Source: Chloroflexi bacterium RBG_13_51_36 (GTDB taxonomy: Bacteria; Chloroflexota; Dehalococcoidia; GIF9; AB-539-J10). From it: 64,000 nt of DNA. Shown here piece by piece: positions 41,450 to 50,317 of this stretch (within the stretch, counting starts at the first letter, position 1; every line of letters starts with the position of its first letter). The notes beneath the pieces were generated by a model, which saw only the letters and a list, made by a program, of their open reading frames with translations, searched no databases and was not told the DNA's origin. The position numbers were made by a program, and so were the translations under genes. Location of the stretch: assembly GCA_001796515.1 (NCBI GenBank), contig MGMS01000016.1, positions 22,714 to 86,713 of the forward strand. The letters run 5' to 3'.

Positions 41450-42700
41450 ATGTTAGATATTAAACTTATTCGTGAAAAACCTGAACTCGTTCGCCAGGCT
41501 CTGGAGAAAAGAGGCGATAGCTTTAGTCTCGATAGCATCATTGAAATTGACGGCCGTTATCGCAGCTTGCTCCGTCAAACCGAGGAACTCCGGGCCAAGC
41601 ACAACGAGGCCAGCAAGCAACTGAGCAAAAGCAAGGAGAAACCATCCGAACTCATCGCCCAGATGCGCCAGTTGGGAGAGCAGATATCTTCTTTACAGCA
41701 GCAGACCAAGGAAGCCAAGGTTAATCTTGATTCCTTGCTGCTGGAGTTACCGAACATCCCAGACCCCAGCGTGCCTCTGGGGAGAGGCGCGGCTGAAAAT
41801 GCGGTAGTGCGTACCTGGGGCAAGCCGAAGGAATTCCCCTTCAAACCATTGCCTCACTGGGAGTTGGGAGAGAAGCTGGGCATCATAGATTTCCAGCGGG
41901 GTGTGAAGCTCTCGGGGACCAGGTTCTATGTTCTCAAAGGGCTGGGTGCACGTCTTCAGCGGGCACTTATCTCATTTATGCTCGACGTCCATGTGAACGA
42001 GCATGGCTATAAAGAAATCTATCCCCCTTCTATGGTGAAGAGAGAGTGTATGGTCGGCTCAGGAAATCTGCCCAAGTTCGGCGACAACTTATATCACGAC
42101 GAACAGGACGATTTCTGGTTCATACCCACGGCGGAAGTGCCGCTGACCAACCTGCACCGTGATGAAATATTAAGTGCTGATAGCTTACCCCTTCACTATG
42201 TTGCCTATACGCCCTGCTTTCGCCGAGAGAAGATGGCTGCCGGCACGGATACCAGGGGCATTAAGCGGGGGCACCAGTTTGACAAGGTGGAGCTCTACAA
42301 GGTTACCGGGCCGGAGAGTTCTGACGAAGCCCTGGAGAAACTGGTGGCTGATGCTGAGGACATATGTCGGAGGCTGGTCATACCTTACCGGGTGGTGCAA
42401 TTATGTACCGGAGACCTGGGCTTTGCCGCCTGCAAAACATATGATATTGAAATGTGGGCTCCTGGCTGTGATGAATGGCTCGAGGTCAGCTCTTGCAGCA
42501 ATTGCTGTGACTTCCAGGCGAGGCGAGCCAACATCCGCTACCACCGTGAGCCCGGCGCCAAATCGGAGTTTGTCCACACTCTTAATGGCTCAGGGCTGGC
42601 TCTACCGCGGGTCCTTATCGCCGTGCTGGAAAACTACCAGCAAGCTGACGGCACGGTACTAATCCCCGAAGTATTAGAGCCTTATCTGAGAGTAACATAG
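41450..42700 (+). CDS. serS: Seryl-tRNA synthetase
   Basis: 416 aa, ATG. Charges tRNA-Ser. The N-terminal coiled coil (about 30-100, with ELRAKHNEASKQLSKSKEKP) reaches the long variable arm of tRNA-Ser. The class II core has motif 2 in FRREKMAAGTDTRGIKRGHQ (about 258-277) and motif 3 near LNGSGLALPRVLIAVLE. Length is typical. The last 14 codons are copied as a relic at 43818-43859. Confidence 0.97.
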   Translation: MLDIKLIREKPELVRQALEKRGDSFSLDSIIEIDGRYRSLLRQTEELRAKHNEASKQLSKSKEKPSELIAQMRQLGEQISSLQQQTKEAKVNLDSLLLELPNIPDPSVPLGRGAAENAVVRTWGKPKEFPFKPLPHWELGEKLGIIDFQRGVKLSGTRFYVLKGLGARLQRALISFMLDVHVNEHGYKEIYPPSMVKRECMVGSGNLPKFGDNLYHDEQDDFWFIPTAEVPLTNLHRDEILSADSLPLHYVAYTPCFRREKMAAGTDTRGIKRGHQFDKVELYKVTGPESSDEALEKLVADAEDICRRLVIPYRVVQLCTGDLGFAACKTYDIEMWAPGCDEWLEVSSCSNCCDFQARRANIRYHREPGAKSEFVHTLNGSGLALPRVLIAVLENYQQADGTVLIPEVLEPYLRVT

Positions 42701-42701
42701 T

Positions 42702-42721
42702 ACACCGCGTATGGGCGGTGT
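42702..42721 (+). terminator. Hairpin behind serS
   Basis: 7-bp stem ACACCGC / GCGGTGT with 6-base loop starting 2 bases after the serS stop, followed by CTTATAAAC. Confidence 0.55.
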
Positions 42722-42764
42722 CTTATAAACTGTTACTGTCAATAAACCAGAGGGTGTTTAGGGA

Positions 42765-42817
42765 TGTAGTGCGAGGCTTTAGCCTCGTGCTGCACGACCC
42801 TGAAGGGTCGCACTACA
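42765..42817. repeat. Nested-hairpin repeat, copy 2
   Basis: 53 bp with outer TGTAGTGCGA arms and inner hairpins CGAGGC-ttta-GCCTCG and CGACCC-tgaa-GGGTCG; same family as 4480-4529. Confidence 0.9.
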
Positions 42818-42836
42818 ACAGGCGAGTTCGTCTACA

Positions 42837-42886
42837 GATTCCCCCTCTTAAGATAAGAGGGGCATGGGGAGTTATGAAAGAGAGAC
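42837..42886. repeat. AAGAGGGG inverted repeat, copy 1
   Basis: ATTCCCCCTCTTAAGATAAG followed by AGGGGCATGGGGAGTTATGA. In reverse it matches the copy at 50278-50322 and, with an insertion, 50083-50175. Confidence 0.8.
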
Positions 42887-42936
42887 TATGGCTGACAAAT
42901 CAGCCGGCTGCAGAAGATGAGGCTAATAGCCCGAAA

Positions 42937-42989
42937 TGTAGTCCGAGGCTTTAGCCTCGGACTACACGACCCTGAAGGGTCGTACTACA
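42937..42989. repeat. Nested-hairpin repeat, copy 3
   Basis: 53 bp, same orientation as copy 2, with TGTAGTCCGA and compensating changes in the first hairpin. It ends 20 bases before the start of the DUF169 gene. Confidence 0.9.
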
Positions 42990-43008
42990 AAAACGTGGAG
43001 GTGTCACC

Positions 43009-43800
43009 ATGGCAGATTGGACCAAACAAGCTGAAGCATTGAACAGACTCGTAAGACCCCTGACCTTCCCTATCGCTGCTAAGCTGGTCAAAAGCGTTGA
43101 CGAATTCCCGGAAAAGACGCGCCGTCCTTTCAAGGATATGGGATTCAAGACCAACCCTTGCGTGGCTATGACGATGGCACGCAAGTACGGCTGGACGGTG
43201 GCAATGACGGCTGAGGACAATGCCTGTCCGATTGCCGCCTATACCTATGGATGGAGCGAGCCCGAACTTGGCACCAAGAAGGCTTTGATGGATTTCATGA
43301 TAGTGATGAAATACTCAGCTAATGAGAATGCAGCGAGAGCCACAATGGAGGGTGTCGAGCAGGTCAAGCTGGGCAAGGGCAAGTATGCCGGCGTGGTTTT
43401 CTCTCCACTGGAGAGGACCAAGATTGAGCCGGACCTGGTCATGATATTCTGCAATCCTGCTCAGCTGATGCGGCTGGTGCATGGAGCCACTCAGGAAACA
43501 GGTGTAGCCGTGGAGTCTATGTTCAGCGGCCGGGGTGGGACCTGCACTGAAGGAGTCCTGCAAACATTCAAGACCGGGCAGCCGAAGGTAGTGCTCCCGG
43601 GAAACGGCGATAGGGTCTGGGCGATGGTGCAGGATGCGGAGATGGTCTTCACAATACCGGCCAACTGGCTTGACTCTGTTATAAGAGGTCTCGAAGCCAC
43701 CCACCAGACTGGCATTCGATACCCTATACCGGTAGACGTAAGACACGCGCCGACGTTCCCGGGACAACTCAAGGACCCCGCATCCCGAGCAGCTAAATAG
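43009..43800 (+). CDS. DUF169 domain protein
   Basis: 263 aa, ATG with GTGGAGGTG upstream. It matches DUF169: AIAAKLVKSVDEFPEK-type start, then the CVAMTMARKYGWTVAMTAED region with CPIA, the motif YAGVVFSPLERTKIEPDLVM followed by IFCNPAQLMRL, and the end strand PIPVDVRHAPTF. The family occurs in methanogens, Dehalococcoidia and other anaerobes and has no settled function. Conserved Cys (CVAM, DNACPIA, GTCTEG) could bind a metal. It has a repeat directly before its ribosome site. Confidence 0.9.
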   Translation: MADWTKQAEALNRLVRPLTFPIAAKLVKSVDEFPEKTRRPFKDMGFKTNPCVAMTMARKYGWTVAMTAEDNACPIAAYTYGWSEPELGTKKALMDFMIVMKYSANENAARATMEGVEQVKLGKGKYAGVVFSPLERTKIEPDLVMIFCNPAQLMRLVHGATQETGVAVESMFSGRGGTCTEGVLQTFKTGQPKVVLPGNGDRVWAMVQDAEMVFTIPANWLDSVIRGLEATHQTGIRYPIPVDVRHAPTFPGQLKDPASRAAK

Positions 43801-44277
43801 AAGCTACTTCGACCGGAACAATTCCTGAAGTATTAGAGCCTCACTTGAGAGTAACATAAGCTCCGCAGTATAAGCCCTAAGTGCAAAAGGCGAAGCTATC
43901 CTCAAACTTCACCAAACTAAGCAGGTTTCCGTACCACGTCTGTTAATATCGTCATTGTCATTCTTGTCGCTGTTCTTATTGCTATCGTTTGTTGCTAGCA
44001 TCCTTTGTTGCCGTTGGGATTTGCGTTATCTCGCCGTTAAGAGGTATTGACTTTTTCGTAGACCATTGTTATTCTTAGATTGACTTTTAGTAATTTAGAT
44101 CAACTTCTGTTGAATGTCCTCACATATATTATTCTTGGATGTGTCTTATGAATAGACTCAACTGAGCCTAGAAAACGTTAAGAGCTAGTCGGAGAAAGAA
44201 GGTGCCAGCTGTCACGAAATTGAATCGTCAAAGTGCTACCTACGGAATCAATAGCGATTAAGAAGGAAAGAAGTAAG
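43801..44277. other. Spacer with serS 3' relic
   Basis: No intact gene in 477 bp. It contains the serS-end relic (43818-43859); the rest is AT-rich and presumably carries the promoter of the metalloprotease gene at 44278. Confidence 0.6.
43818..43859 (+). pseudogene. Relic of serS 3' end
   Basis: ACA to TAA codes for TIPEVLEPHLRVT and stop. The serS gene ends IPEVLEPYLRVT and stop. The shared DNA continues past the stop (GTAACATA). It indicates a duplication of the serS-downstream region. Confidence 0.8.
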
Positions 44278-46185
44278 ATGCAAAAGTTTAGACAGTTTTT
44301 ACTTTGCACCGCCCTGGTACTAATCCTTGTACTAACGGGAACAGGCACTATAGCGTCATTTGAAGTGGTTCCCGAAGACGGGAACGCTCAGTTCTTATTG
44401 ATTGATGACGAGCATACACAGACTCTCTCCACTGATGCCCTTGACATAGCGGCGTATGAGAGCTTTGAGTCTGCGTCCAGACTGCGCACGGTCACATTGT
44501 CAGACTTGGTTGGTGATTTAGAGAGTGTTGCAGTGGGAGATGAACTAGTTCTCAACCTGTTCTCCGATGCCTCGTATGTAGCCACGATTGACCGAGTATC
44601 GTCAGATGTGAATGATATCCTGTGCGTCAGGGGTCGCCTTCAGGGATATCAGGCAGGCTACGTTATCATATTATACTGTGACCAAGAAGGAGCTTATGCC
44701 TCTATAGAAGTGCCGGAAGAGGGCAGACATTATATTCTATTCAAGGGTGAGGGCGAGTTATACTATGTAGCGGAGCTTGACCCCGACAAAATGGACGTCC
44801 GGCAGGAAGCACCTGCCCCAGTTTCTCCTCCCAGCCAAAAAGAGGAAGCAGAGATCGCGGCATTGCAAGAATACATGGCCACCTCCACCCTAGGACCCGA
44901 CGACCCGGCTACTATCGACGTTATGATAGTTTGTACCCCAGCGGCCGAAGACTGGGCTGAATGGGGCTTGCGCCCTGGCATCAACTATTATATTGCGCTG
45001 GCAACGGAGAAGGCACAACTTGTACTGGACAACAGTGATACCGGTGTTACGCTGACATTGGTGCGTTCGGCAAGAGTTGACTACACTGAACACGGGAGTT
45101 CTTCGGTAGATTTGGGACGGCTACAGGATCCCAGTGATGATGAAATGGATGAGGTGCACCAGTGGCGGGACGAATATGGGGCCGACTTGGTGCAATTGTT
45201 GTGTGTAGTAAATGATGTAAGCGGCCGTGGATATCTACTTACACATGAAAGTGGTTCGCCTTCTTATGCCTTTTCGCTGACCGATATTCGATACGCGGAC
45301 GGGTATGTCCCTATTCACGAGATGGGGCACAACTTGGGATGTCATCACCACAAACAGGATTCGTCGCCGGGACCGGGGTTGTTCGATTACTCTGCAGGAT
45401 GGCGCTTTTCATACGTTTTGTTGCCATATTGCACTGTGATGGCTTATACGGACGGCTACCGTATACAGGTGGGATACTTCTCGAACCCGGATGTTGCTTT
45501 CCATGGGATTCCAACAGGGGATCCTGTTGACGGTGACAATGCTCGCACTATTCGAGAGACAAAGCACGTCGTCGCCGCTTATGAAGAGGCTGTTATTGAG
45601 GATTTTGAGTGGGGGACTGATGGAACTAGCCTAGCGAATTGGGAAGAATACGGAGGTCACGTTGAATGGAGAGTGTGGCACATGGGTGGATGGTGGAGTA
45701 ATTCACGGGCAGAAATTGAAACAGACCCTGCCCACGTACACATGGGGACAAGAAGTGCTAGATTGTACCGTGGCGACTGGGGTACGTCCTGTATGAAAGC
45801 CTCCTATTTACAGAACCCCCCTGAATATAGAGGATTTTATTTTGAAAAGGATGCTAATTCAATTCTTTATACGACTAATGGGGACGGGGATCATAAGATT
45901 TACGTAAGTGTTATAAGAGTTAGTGGTTATGAAACGGTACAATATTACGATAGTTCTTGGCACACGGCATACACACTGACAGAAGCCGGTTGGCATTTGC
46001 TTGAGTTCAAGGACATTGACTGGGGGGATAACACCTATGATATCTATGTCGATGGTGAACGCAAGAAAACCGATGCGGCTATGAATCCGACTCCTGGAGG
46101 GGGTTGGAATGGGGAGACTGCGTACTGGAACCCGGGTTATGACTCGAATGGGACCGAGTGTTGGGTAGATGACATTCATAAATAG
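44278..46185 (+). CDS. Secreted zinc metalloprotease (HExxHxxGxxH)
   Basis: 635 aa from the ATG at 44278 with AAGGAAAGAAG upstream. Signal peptide at about 1-26. A proregion of about 200 aa is followed by the protease domain: HEMGHNLGCHH with His347, Glu348, His351 and His357 binds zinc, the reprolysin/M12B pattern. A downstream Met-turn candidate is VMAYTDG. The C-terminal part (from about 440) is a beta-sandwich with WNGETAYWNPGYDSN and CWVDDIH at the end. A secreted peptidase of this class probably digests extracellular protein. The next gene, a four-helix membrane protein, starts 11 bases later. Confidence 0.9.
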   Translation: MQKFRQFLLCTALVLILVLTGTGTIASFEVVPEDGNAQFLLIDDEHTQTLSTDALDIAAYESFESASRLRTVTLSDLVGDLESVAVGDELVLNLFSDASYVATIDRVSSDVNDILCVRGRLQGYQAGYVIILYCDQEGAYASIEVPEEGRHYILFKGEGELYYVAELDPDKMDVRQEAPAPVSPPSQKEEAEIAALQEYMATSTLGPDDPATIDVMIVCTPAAEDWAEWGLRPGINYYIALATEKAQLVLDNSDTGVTLTLVRSARVDYTEHGSSSVDLGRLQDPSDDEMDEVHQWRDEYGADLVQLLCVVNDVSGRGYLLTHESGSPSYAFSLTDIRYADGYVPIHEMGHNLGCHHHKQDSSPGPGLFDYSAGWRFSYVLLPYCTVMAYTDGYRIQVGYFSNPDVAFHGIPTGDPVDGDNARTIRETKHVVAAYEEAVIEDFEWGTDGTSLANWEEYGGHVEWRVWHMGGWWSNSRAEIETDPAHVHMGTRSARLYRGDWGTSCMKASYLQNPPEYRGFYFEKDANSILYTTNGDGDHKIYVSVIRVSGYETVQYYDSSWHTAYTLTEAGWHLLEFKDIDWGDNTYDIYVDGERKKTDAAMNPTPGGGWNGETAYWNPGYDSNGTECWVDDIHK

Positions 46186-46196
46186 GCGGAGAGTAA

Positions 46197-46586
46197 ATGA
46201 GAAAAGCAGCAGGAATTATGTTGATAATCTTCGGCGCTCTTTCATGGTACATTGTGGGGTTCGTACGAGCGGCAACGGCATCGGACTGGGCATTGGCAGG
46301 CTTGCCTCTGATAGGTCTGATTGTGGGAGGTGGGATCTGTACGGTTGTGAAGAGGGGTTACTGGTGGGCCTTCTCAGGGGCTATCGGCCTGTTGGTTGCC
46401 GGCAGTATCTTCGCTGCATTCTACCTAGCGGCGCGATGCTATGCGATCGACGGTTATGTTGACCCTGCGATTCAGGTGTTAAGAATCGGCGCCTCTGTCG
46501 GGTTCTATAATGCTCCCGGCTTACTGGCACTCGTATTCTTGGTAAAGAAAAAAGGTGAGTTTCTAAGACTACCACCAAGTGAGTGA
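46197..46586 (+). CDS. Four-helix membrane protein of unknown function
   Basis: 129 aa, ATG with GGCGGAGAGTAA upstream, 11 bases after the metalloprotease stop. Four hydrophobic helices at about 5-23, 30-48, 55-78 and 92-116. No motif recognised. The close spacing suggests one transcript with the protease. Confidence 0.75.
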   Translation: MRKAAGIMLIIFGALSWYIVGFVRAATASDWALAGLPLIGLIVGGGICTVVKRGYWWAFSGAIGLLVAGSIFAAFYLAARCYAIDGYVDPAIQVLRIGASVGFYNAPGLLALVFLVKKKGEFLRLPPSE

Positions 46587-46889
46587 AAGTCAGTGGAGGA
46601 CTGAAGGTACGAACGTTGGGTAGAAGCCAGGGGTTAAGCTACCGATTTTAGAGCTAACTGGACTCTCTACGAGCCCACATATCCTTGGCTAGGCGTAGGT
46701 AGTGCCAATATCTCAGGCAGGATACCTCCATGCTAGTATGTGAACAACCAGCTTTGCCTTGTAGGCAGTCTAGCTTTGAATCCTTGTCTACTAATCAAAG
46801 CTCAAACTATCCTCGGACTTGACTGAGCCTATGTACTGGATGCAGCCATTCCCTTAGTGGTAATGGCAGGGTTGCCAATTTAAGAGTAG
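46587..46889. other. Spacer, no feature found
   Basis: 303 bp between the membrane protein and yraN. No gene and no clear hairpin or repeat family member seen. Confidence 0.5.
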
Positions 46890-47270
46890 CTAGCAATCAG
46901 ACCGGGAAACCTGCTCGACTGCATTTTCGATGAGTTCGATGCGCTTGGTCTTGCCCTTGTCATCGAGTTCTATGGCGACGACATCTATGCGCCATAAAGA
47001 CGGGAGGTCCTGGTGGGTAGTGGTATAGGTCAGGGCTGAGGCAATGAGCTTCTCCTTTTTGGCCTGCGTTATTGACTCTTCAGGAGTGCCGAAGTTCAGA
47101 TTGCTCTTGGTGCGGACTTCGACAAAAACAAGACAATCCTTCTTCTGGGCAATTATATCAATCTCTCCGTGACGGCAGCGAAAACCCGTCTCGCGAATGC
47201 GGTAGCCCCGCTTCTTGAGGAATTTCTGAGCTAGTTTCTCCCCTAGCTTACCAACTTCTTGCCGATTCAT
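46890..47270 (-). CDS. YraN family (UPF0102) endonuclease-like protein
   Basis: 126 aa from the ATG at 47270, chosen because AAGGAG lies inside the 5' extension 9 bases upstream. The family has a restriction-endonuclease-like fold: GEKLAQKFLKKRGYRI, then GEIDIIAQKK and VFVEVRTKS with the Asp, Glu and Lys of a nuclease core. The family is probably involved in DNA repair or processing; the exact role is unknown. Repeat sequence begins upstream at about 47285. Confidence 0.92.
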   Translation of the reverse strand: MNRQEVGKLGEKLAQKFLKKRGYRIRETGFRCRHGEIDIIAQKKDCLVFVEVRTKSNLNFGTPEESITQAKKEKLIASALTYTTTHQDLPSLWRIDVVAIELDDKGKTKRIELIENAVEQVSRSDC

Positions 47271-47284
47271 CACCTGCTCCTTCA

Positions 47285-47382
47285 TGGAGTTTCCCCTGAA
47301 TGGGATTCTTTGGTCGCCCCGCTCCCTCAGAATGACCCGAAGCCAAAGGGCTAGAACTTTGGCTTGTGATTATATTCCTGAC
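47285..47382. repeat. Interspersed repeat upstream of yraN
   Basis: Contains GGGATTCTTTGGTCGCCCC plus CTCCCTCAGAATGAC. It is followed at 47336-47382 by CGAAGCCAAAGGGCTAGAAC and TTTGGCTTGTGATTAT, which matches 49434-49479 behind rnhB. Confidence 0.75.
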
Positions 47383-47507
47383 ATGAGTATATTTCTTCCG
47401 TGCCACAACTAGAGTCCATTTTGAAGTTATCTTAATTATACTACTTGCTAGCTCAATGAAGTCCGACGATTTGTCGAGCAAGTTCTGAGAGCTGGTGTCT
47501 CACATCT

Positions 47508-47933
47508 TCAAGCCTTGGGGCCTGCCAAGGGCATGAGCAGATGTAACTCGGATTGACTGCGATAATATTCGAGCGCCCACCCAGTGGGGTCCATCGGGAA
47601 GTCTCGCGTGAGTTCGCCGAATATCTGCCCGATCTTGTCGGTATGGTTTGGCCAGTCCAATAGCTTGGCTCTAGCATGTTTGCCGCCCTTGACCATCATA
47701 GTCGGGAGTCCGAGAGCTGTGACCTCCTCATCACTTAGAGGCTCAACTCCAGTGAAATACGCCACCTGTGAGCCCTCATAGCGCGATACGCCGTAAAACT
47801 TGCGGCCCTTGAGGGAGGAAAGCCTCGACTCGAGTCCGTCCCAGGCCGCTTTGAGCCCACCGGGAAACTCACTAGCGCGGCTGACCATCAGCCTGAGGTC
47901 TGGTAAGTCTACAATTGTCGCCTTGTATGGCAT
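47508..47933 (-). CDS. GyrI-like small-molecule-binding protein
   Basis: 141 aa from the ATG at 47933, chosen because AAGGAGG lies 8 bases upstream. It matches the GyrI-like/AraC effector-binding fold (SHS2 module): ATIVDLPDLRLMVSRASEFP as the first strand, a helix, FYGVSRYEG with ACCEPT-like VAYFTGVEPL, and the final WALEYYRSQSELHLLMPL. Members bind drugs or other small molecules, or inhibit gyrase. Ligand unknown. Confidence 0.8.
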   Translation of the reverse strand: MPYKATIVDLPDLRLMVSRASEFPGGLKAAWDGLESRLSSLKGRKFYGVSRYEGSQVAYFTGVEPLSDEEVTALGLPTMMVKGGKHARAKLLDWPNHTDKIGQIFGELTRDFPMDPTGWALEYYRSQSELHLLMPLAGPKA

Positions 47934-48133
47934 GAACAGCCTCCTTTCGGTCGGGTGGATGATGTGCTCTTGCTTTTGATTCAATTCTACCACCAGTTGA
48001 CCTTATGCAGGAGAGACTACGAACCGTTAGCTCAGTGAAGCCTGACGATAGCTTTAGCCTTCGGCACAGGCCTGAGCAACTTCTGAGAAAGGATCTGCCT
48101 ATCGTAACAAACGTCATCTTGTTGCGTCCAGTG

Positions 48134-49288
48134 TCAACCCAGCACCAGTTTGTACATGACTCCGAGTGCAGCGCCCCCAAGTATGAGCCACGCCGAGTTC
48201 ACTTTTAGCCGGAATACCATGATGACTGCTATGATGGTCAGCACAATCGTGAACCAGTCCACTAATCCAGAGCGTCCCAACTGAAAAGTGACTCCGACCA
48301 TGAGCCCCAGTGCCGATACGTTCACCCCGTCCAGGAATGCCCTCGTCCACCATCTCTTTTTTAGCCAGGGCATGATACGAGCGACCAGGGCAGTTAAGAA
48401 GAACGATGGCAGAAAGAAAGCCAGGGCAGCGAGTAGACCAGAGGGCCAGCCTCCTACAAGATAGCCAACAAAGGTAGCGCTGCTAGCTATCGGACCCGGA
48501 GTTATCTGTCCGGCGGCGATTGCGTCCAACAACTGCTGGTTGGTGAGCCAATGCATGCGCTCAACAAATTCGGCGTTGAAAAAGGCAAGAAGTACGTAGC
48601 CGCTTCCATAAATGACGGCACCGATTTTGAGCATGGTGAGGAAAAGGGTGACCCGGCTGAAGGGAGCAGCACCGGCCTGGAAGAGGTGCAGAGGCAATTT
48701 GAGCGCAGGCGCAAGCAGGGCAAGGGAAAGAGAAACTGTCTTCTTCATAAGGCGCCGGCCGCCATAGACGAGCAATACTGCGGTCGCCCCGCCAAAGAGA
48801 AGGGCTATTTCGTTGAGCCCTAGGAAGTAGAAGGCTATGACTCCGATGCCGATGATTGCAGTAAGCGGCCCTTTGATTGCCTTCCTCCTTAAGTCCCACA
48901 ACGCCTGAATAATGATGGCAATAACGACCGGTTTGACACCGTAGAGGATCCATCCGACCTGGGGCAAGGAGCCGTAGCTCGCATATGCCCAGGCCAGAAC
49001 CAGCGTGACTAGCATGCCAGGGATGATAAACAATAGACCGGATGTTACATACCCGAGCCAACCTGCACGCACCAGCCCCAGGTATAGTGCCATCTCCGTG
49101 GCATTTGGCCCAGGAATAAGGTTAGTGGCGCCTATCATATCGAGGAAGTCCTGGTCATCGAGCCAGTGACGGTTCCTGACCGTCTCCCGTTGCATGATAG
49201 CTATGTAAGCTGCCGGCCCACCAAAGGCAGTAGCGCCAATTCTCAGGAAGAGAGACGCAGTTTCTTGTAGGTGCGCTTTTCCCGTCAC
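48134..49288 (-). CDS. chrA: Chromate transporter family protein, two-domain
   Basis: 384 aa, GTG start with GGTGGGA upstream. ChrA family members carry chromate or other anions out of the cell. Two homologous chromate_transp halves are visible: the first with FLRIGATAFGGPAAYIAIMQ and MIGATNLIPGPNATEMALYL, the second with GSGYVLLAFFNAEFVE and AAGQITPGPIASSATFVGYL. Length fits the long form. The chromate name comes from the family; the natural substrate is not proven. Confidence 0.93.
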   Translation of the reverse strand: MTGKAHLQETASLFLRIGATAFGGPAAYIAIMQRETVRNRHWLDDQDFLDMIGATNLIPGPNATEMALYLGLVRAGWLGYVTSGLLFIIPGMLVTLVLAWAYASYGSLPQVGWILYGVKPVVIAIIIQALWDLRRKAIKGPLTAIIGIGVIAFYFLGLNEIALLFGGATAVLLVYGGRRLMKKTVSLSLALLAPALKLPLHLFQAGAAPFSRVTLFLTMLKIGAVIYGSGYVLLAFFNAEFVERMHWLTNQQLLDAIAAGQITPGPIASSATFVGYLVGGWPSGLLAALAFFLPSFFLTALVARIMPWLKKRWWTRAFLDGVNVSALGLMVGVTFQLGRSGLVDWFTIVLTIIAVIMVFRLKVNSAWLILGGAALGVMYKLVLG

Positions 49289-49299
49289 AATCCCACCTA

Positions 49300-50082
49300 C
49301 TAATCAGAGGTAGTAGACCCACGAAGTCTACGCCGAGTCGGATTCTTCGGTCGTCCCGATTCCATCGGGACTCCCTCAGAATGACAAAAAGGCAATGGAT
49401 CAGAATGACAAAAAGAGAAGGGCTCGGAATGGGCGGAAGCCAAATGGCCAGAGCTTTGGCTTGCGATTATGGCCCTGACAGGGGCGAAGTAGAGGCGGTG
49501 GATTGGCGAAGGTCCGAGCTTGCGCAGACAGGACATGTGTATTCCTGTTCCGTAGCCTTTATGCCGGGCAAATCCATAGCCAGGATAAATCTGGTCGAAT
49601 TCCACCATCATATGGTCCCTGGTGACCTTAGCTATGATAGAAGCACAGGCAATGGAGAGACACAATTTGTCGCCCCTGGTTATTCCTCTTTGAGGAAGGG
49701 GACATTGAGACAGGGTGACTCTATCAATAAGGAGGAAGCTCGGTTGTTTGGTCAGTTTCTCCACCGCCTGCACCATAGCCAGCCTGGTGGCCCTTAGGAT
49801 ATTTACGGAGTCAATCACTTGAGAAGGAACGATACCGATGCCCACAGCCACAGCTTCCCTGCTAATTAAGTCGAAGAGGGATTCCCGTTTCCTGGAGTCT
49901 AATTCTTTGCTGTCCCGAACCAGCCCAAGCCAGGAAAGATTGGCGGGATTAGGTAGGATAACGGCACCGGCCACCACCGGGCCGGCTAGAGCCCCCCGCC
50001 CGACCTCATCAATGCCAGCGATGAGCTCATAGCCCTGCGATTTGAGCTCGTTTTCCTCATCGAAGTTCGGAAACCTTCTCAT
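49300..50082 (-). CDS. rnhB: Ribonuclease HII with repeat-encoded C-terminal extension
   Basis: 260 aa, ATG. RNase HII removes ribonucleotides and RNA from RNA-DNA hybrids. Catalytic motifs are GIDEVGRGALAGPVVAGAVI (Asp and Glu at the start), DSKELDSRKRESL, and HMMVEFDQIYPGYGFARHKG. The normal domain ends at about residue 202 (RLYFAPVR). A further 58 residues (IIASQSSGHLASAHSEPFSF and on) are encoded by an interspersed repeat that has replaced the old stop. It may be harmless. The extension also resembles the repeat at 47336-47382. Confidence 0.95.
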   Translation of the reverse strand: MRRFPNFDEENELKSQGYELIAGIDEVGRGALAGPVVAGAVILPNPANLSWLGLVRDSKELDSRKRESLFDLISREAVAVGIGIVPSQVIDSVNILRATRLAMVQAVEKLTKQPSFLLIDRVTLSQCPLPQRGITRGDKLCLSIACASIIAKVTRDHMMVEFDQIYPGYGFARHKGYGTGIHMSCLRKLGPSPIHRLYFAPVRAIIASQSSGHLASAHSEPFSFCHSDPLPFCHSEGVPMESGRPKNPTRRRLRGSTTSD

Positions 50083-50317
50083 AACTCCCCCTGCCCGCCG
50101 ACGCCAAAGGCTCAGGCGGGCAAGCCCCTCTTATCCTTCGACTCCGCTCAGGACATGCCTTAAGAGGGGAATCGCTAAAATAGAGATTTTCCCTTCTCCC
50201 TCCCCCTTAAAATAAGGGGGATAAAGGGGGTTATTTCCAGTACCCTGTTGCTGCTTTGCTCAGCATCCATTGCATTCTTCATAACTCCCCTAACCCCTCT
50301 TACCTTAAGAGGGGGAT
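50083..50317. repeat. AAGAGGGG inverted repeats, copies 2 and 3
   Basis: Contains CATAACTCCCC and CCCCTCTTACCTTAAGAGGG at 50278-50322, and an interrupted copy at 50083-50175. In reverse they match 42837-42886. Confidence 0.75.

Larger units (their letters stand above)
42701..43008. other. Spacer with interspersed repeats
   Basis: No gene. It contains the serS hairpin, two nested-hairpin repeats (42765-42817, 42937-42989) and, between them at 42837-42886, a CCCCTCTTAAGATAAGAGGGG-type repeat. Confidence 0.7.
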
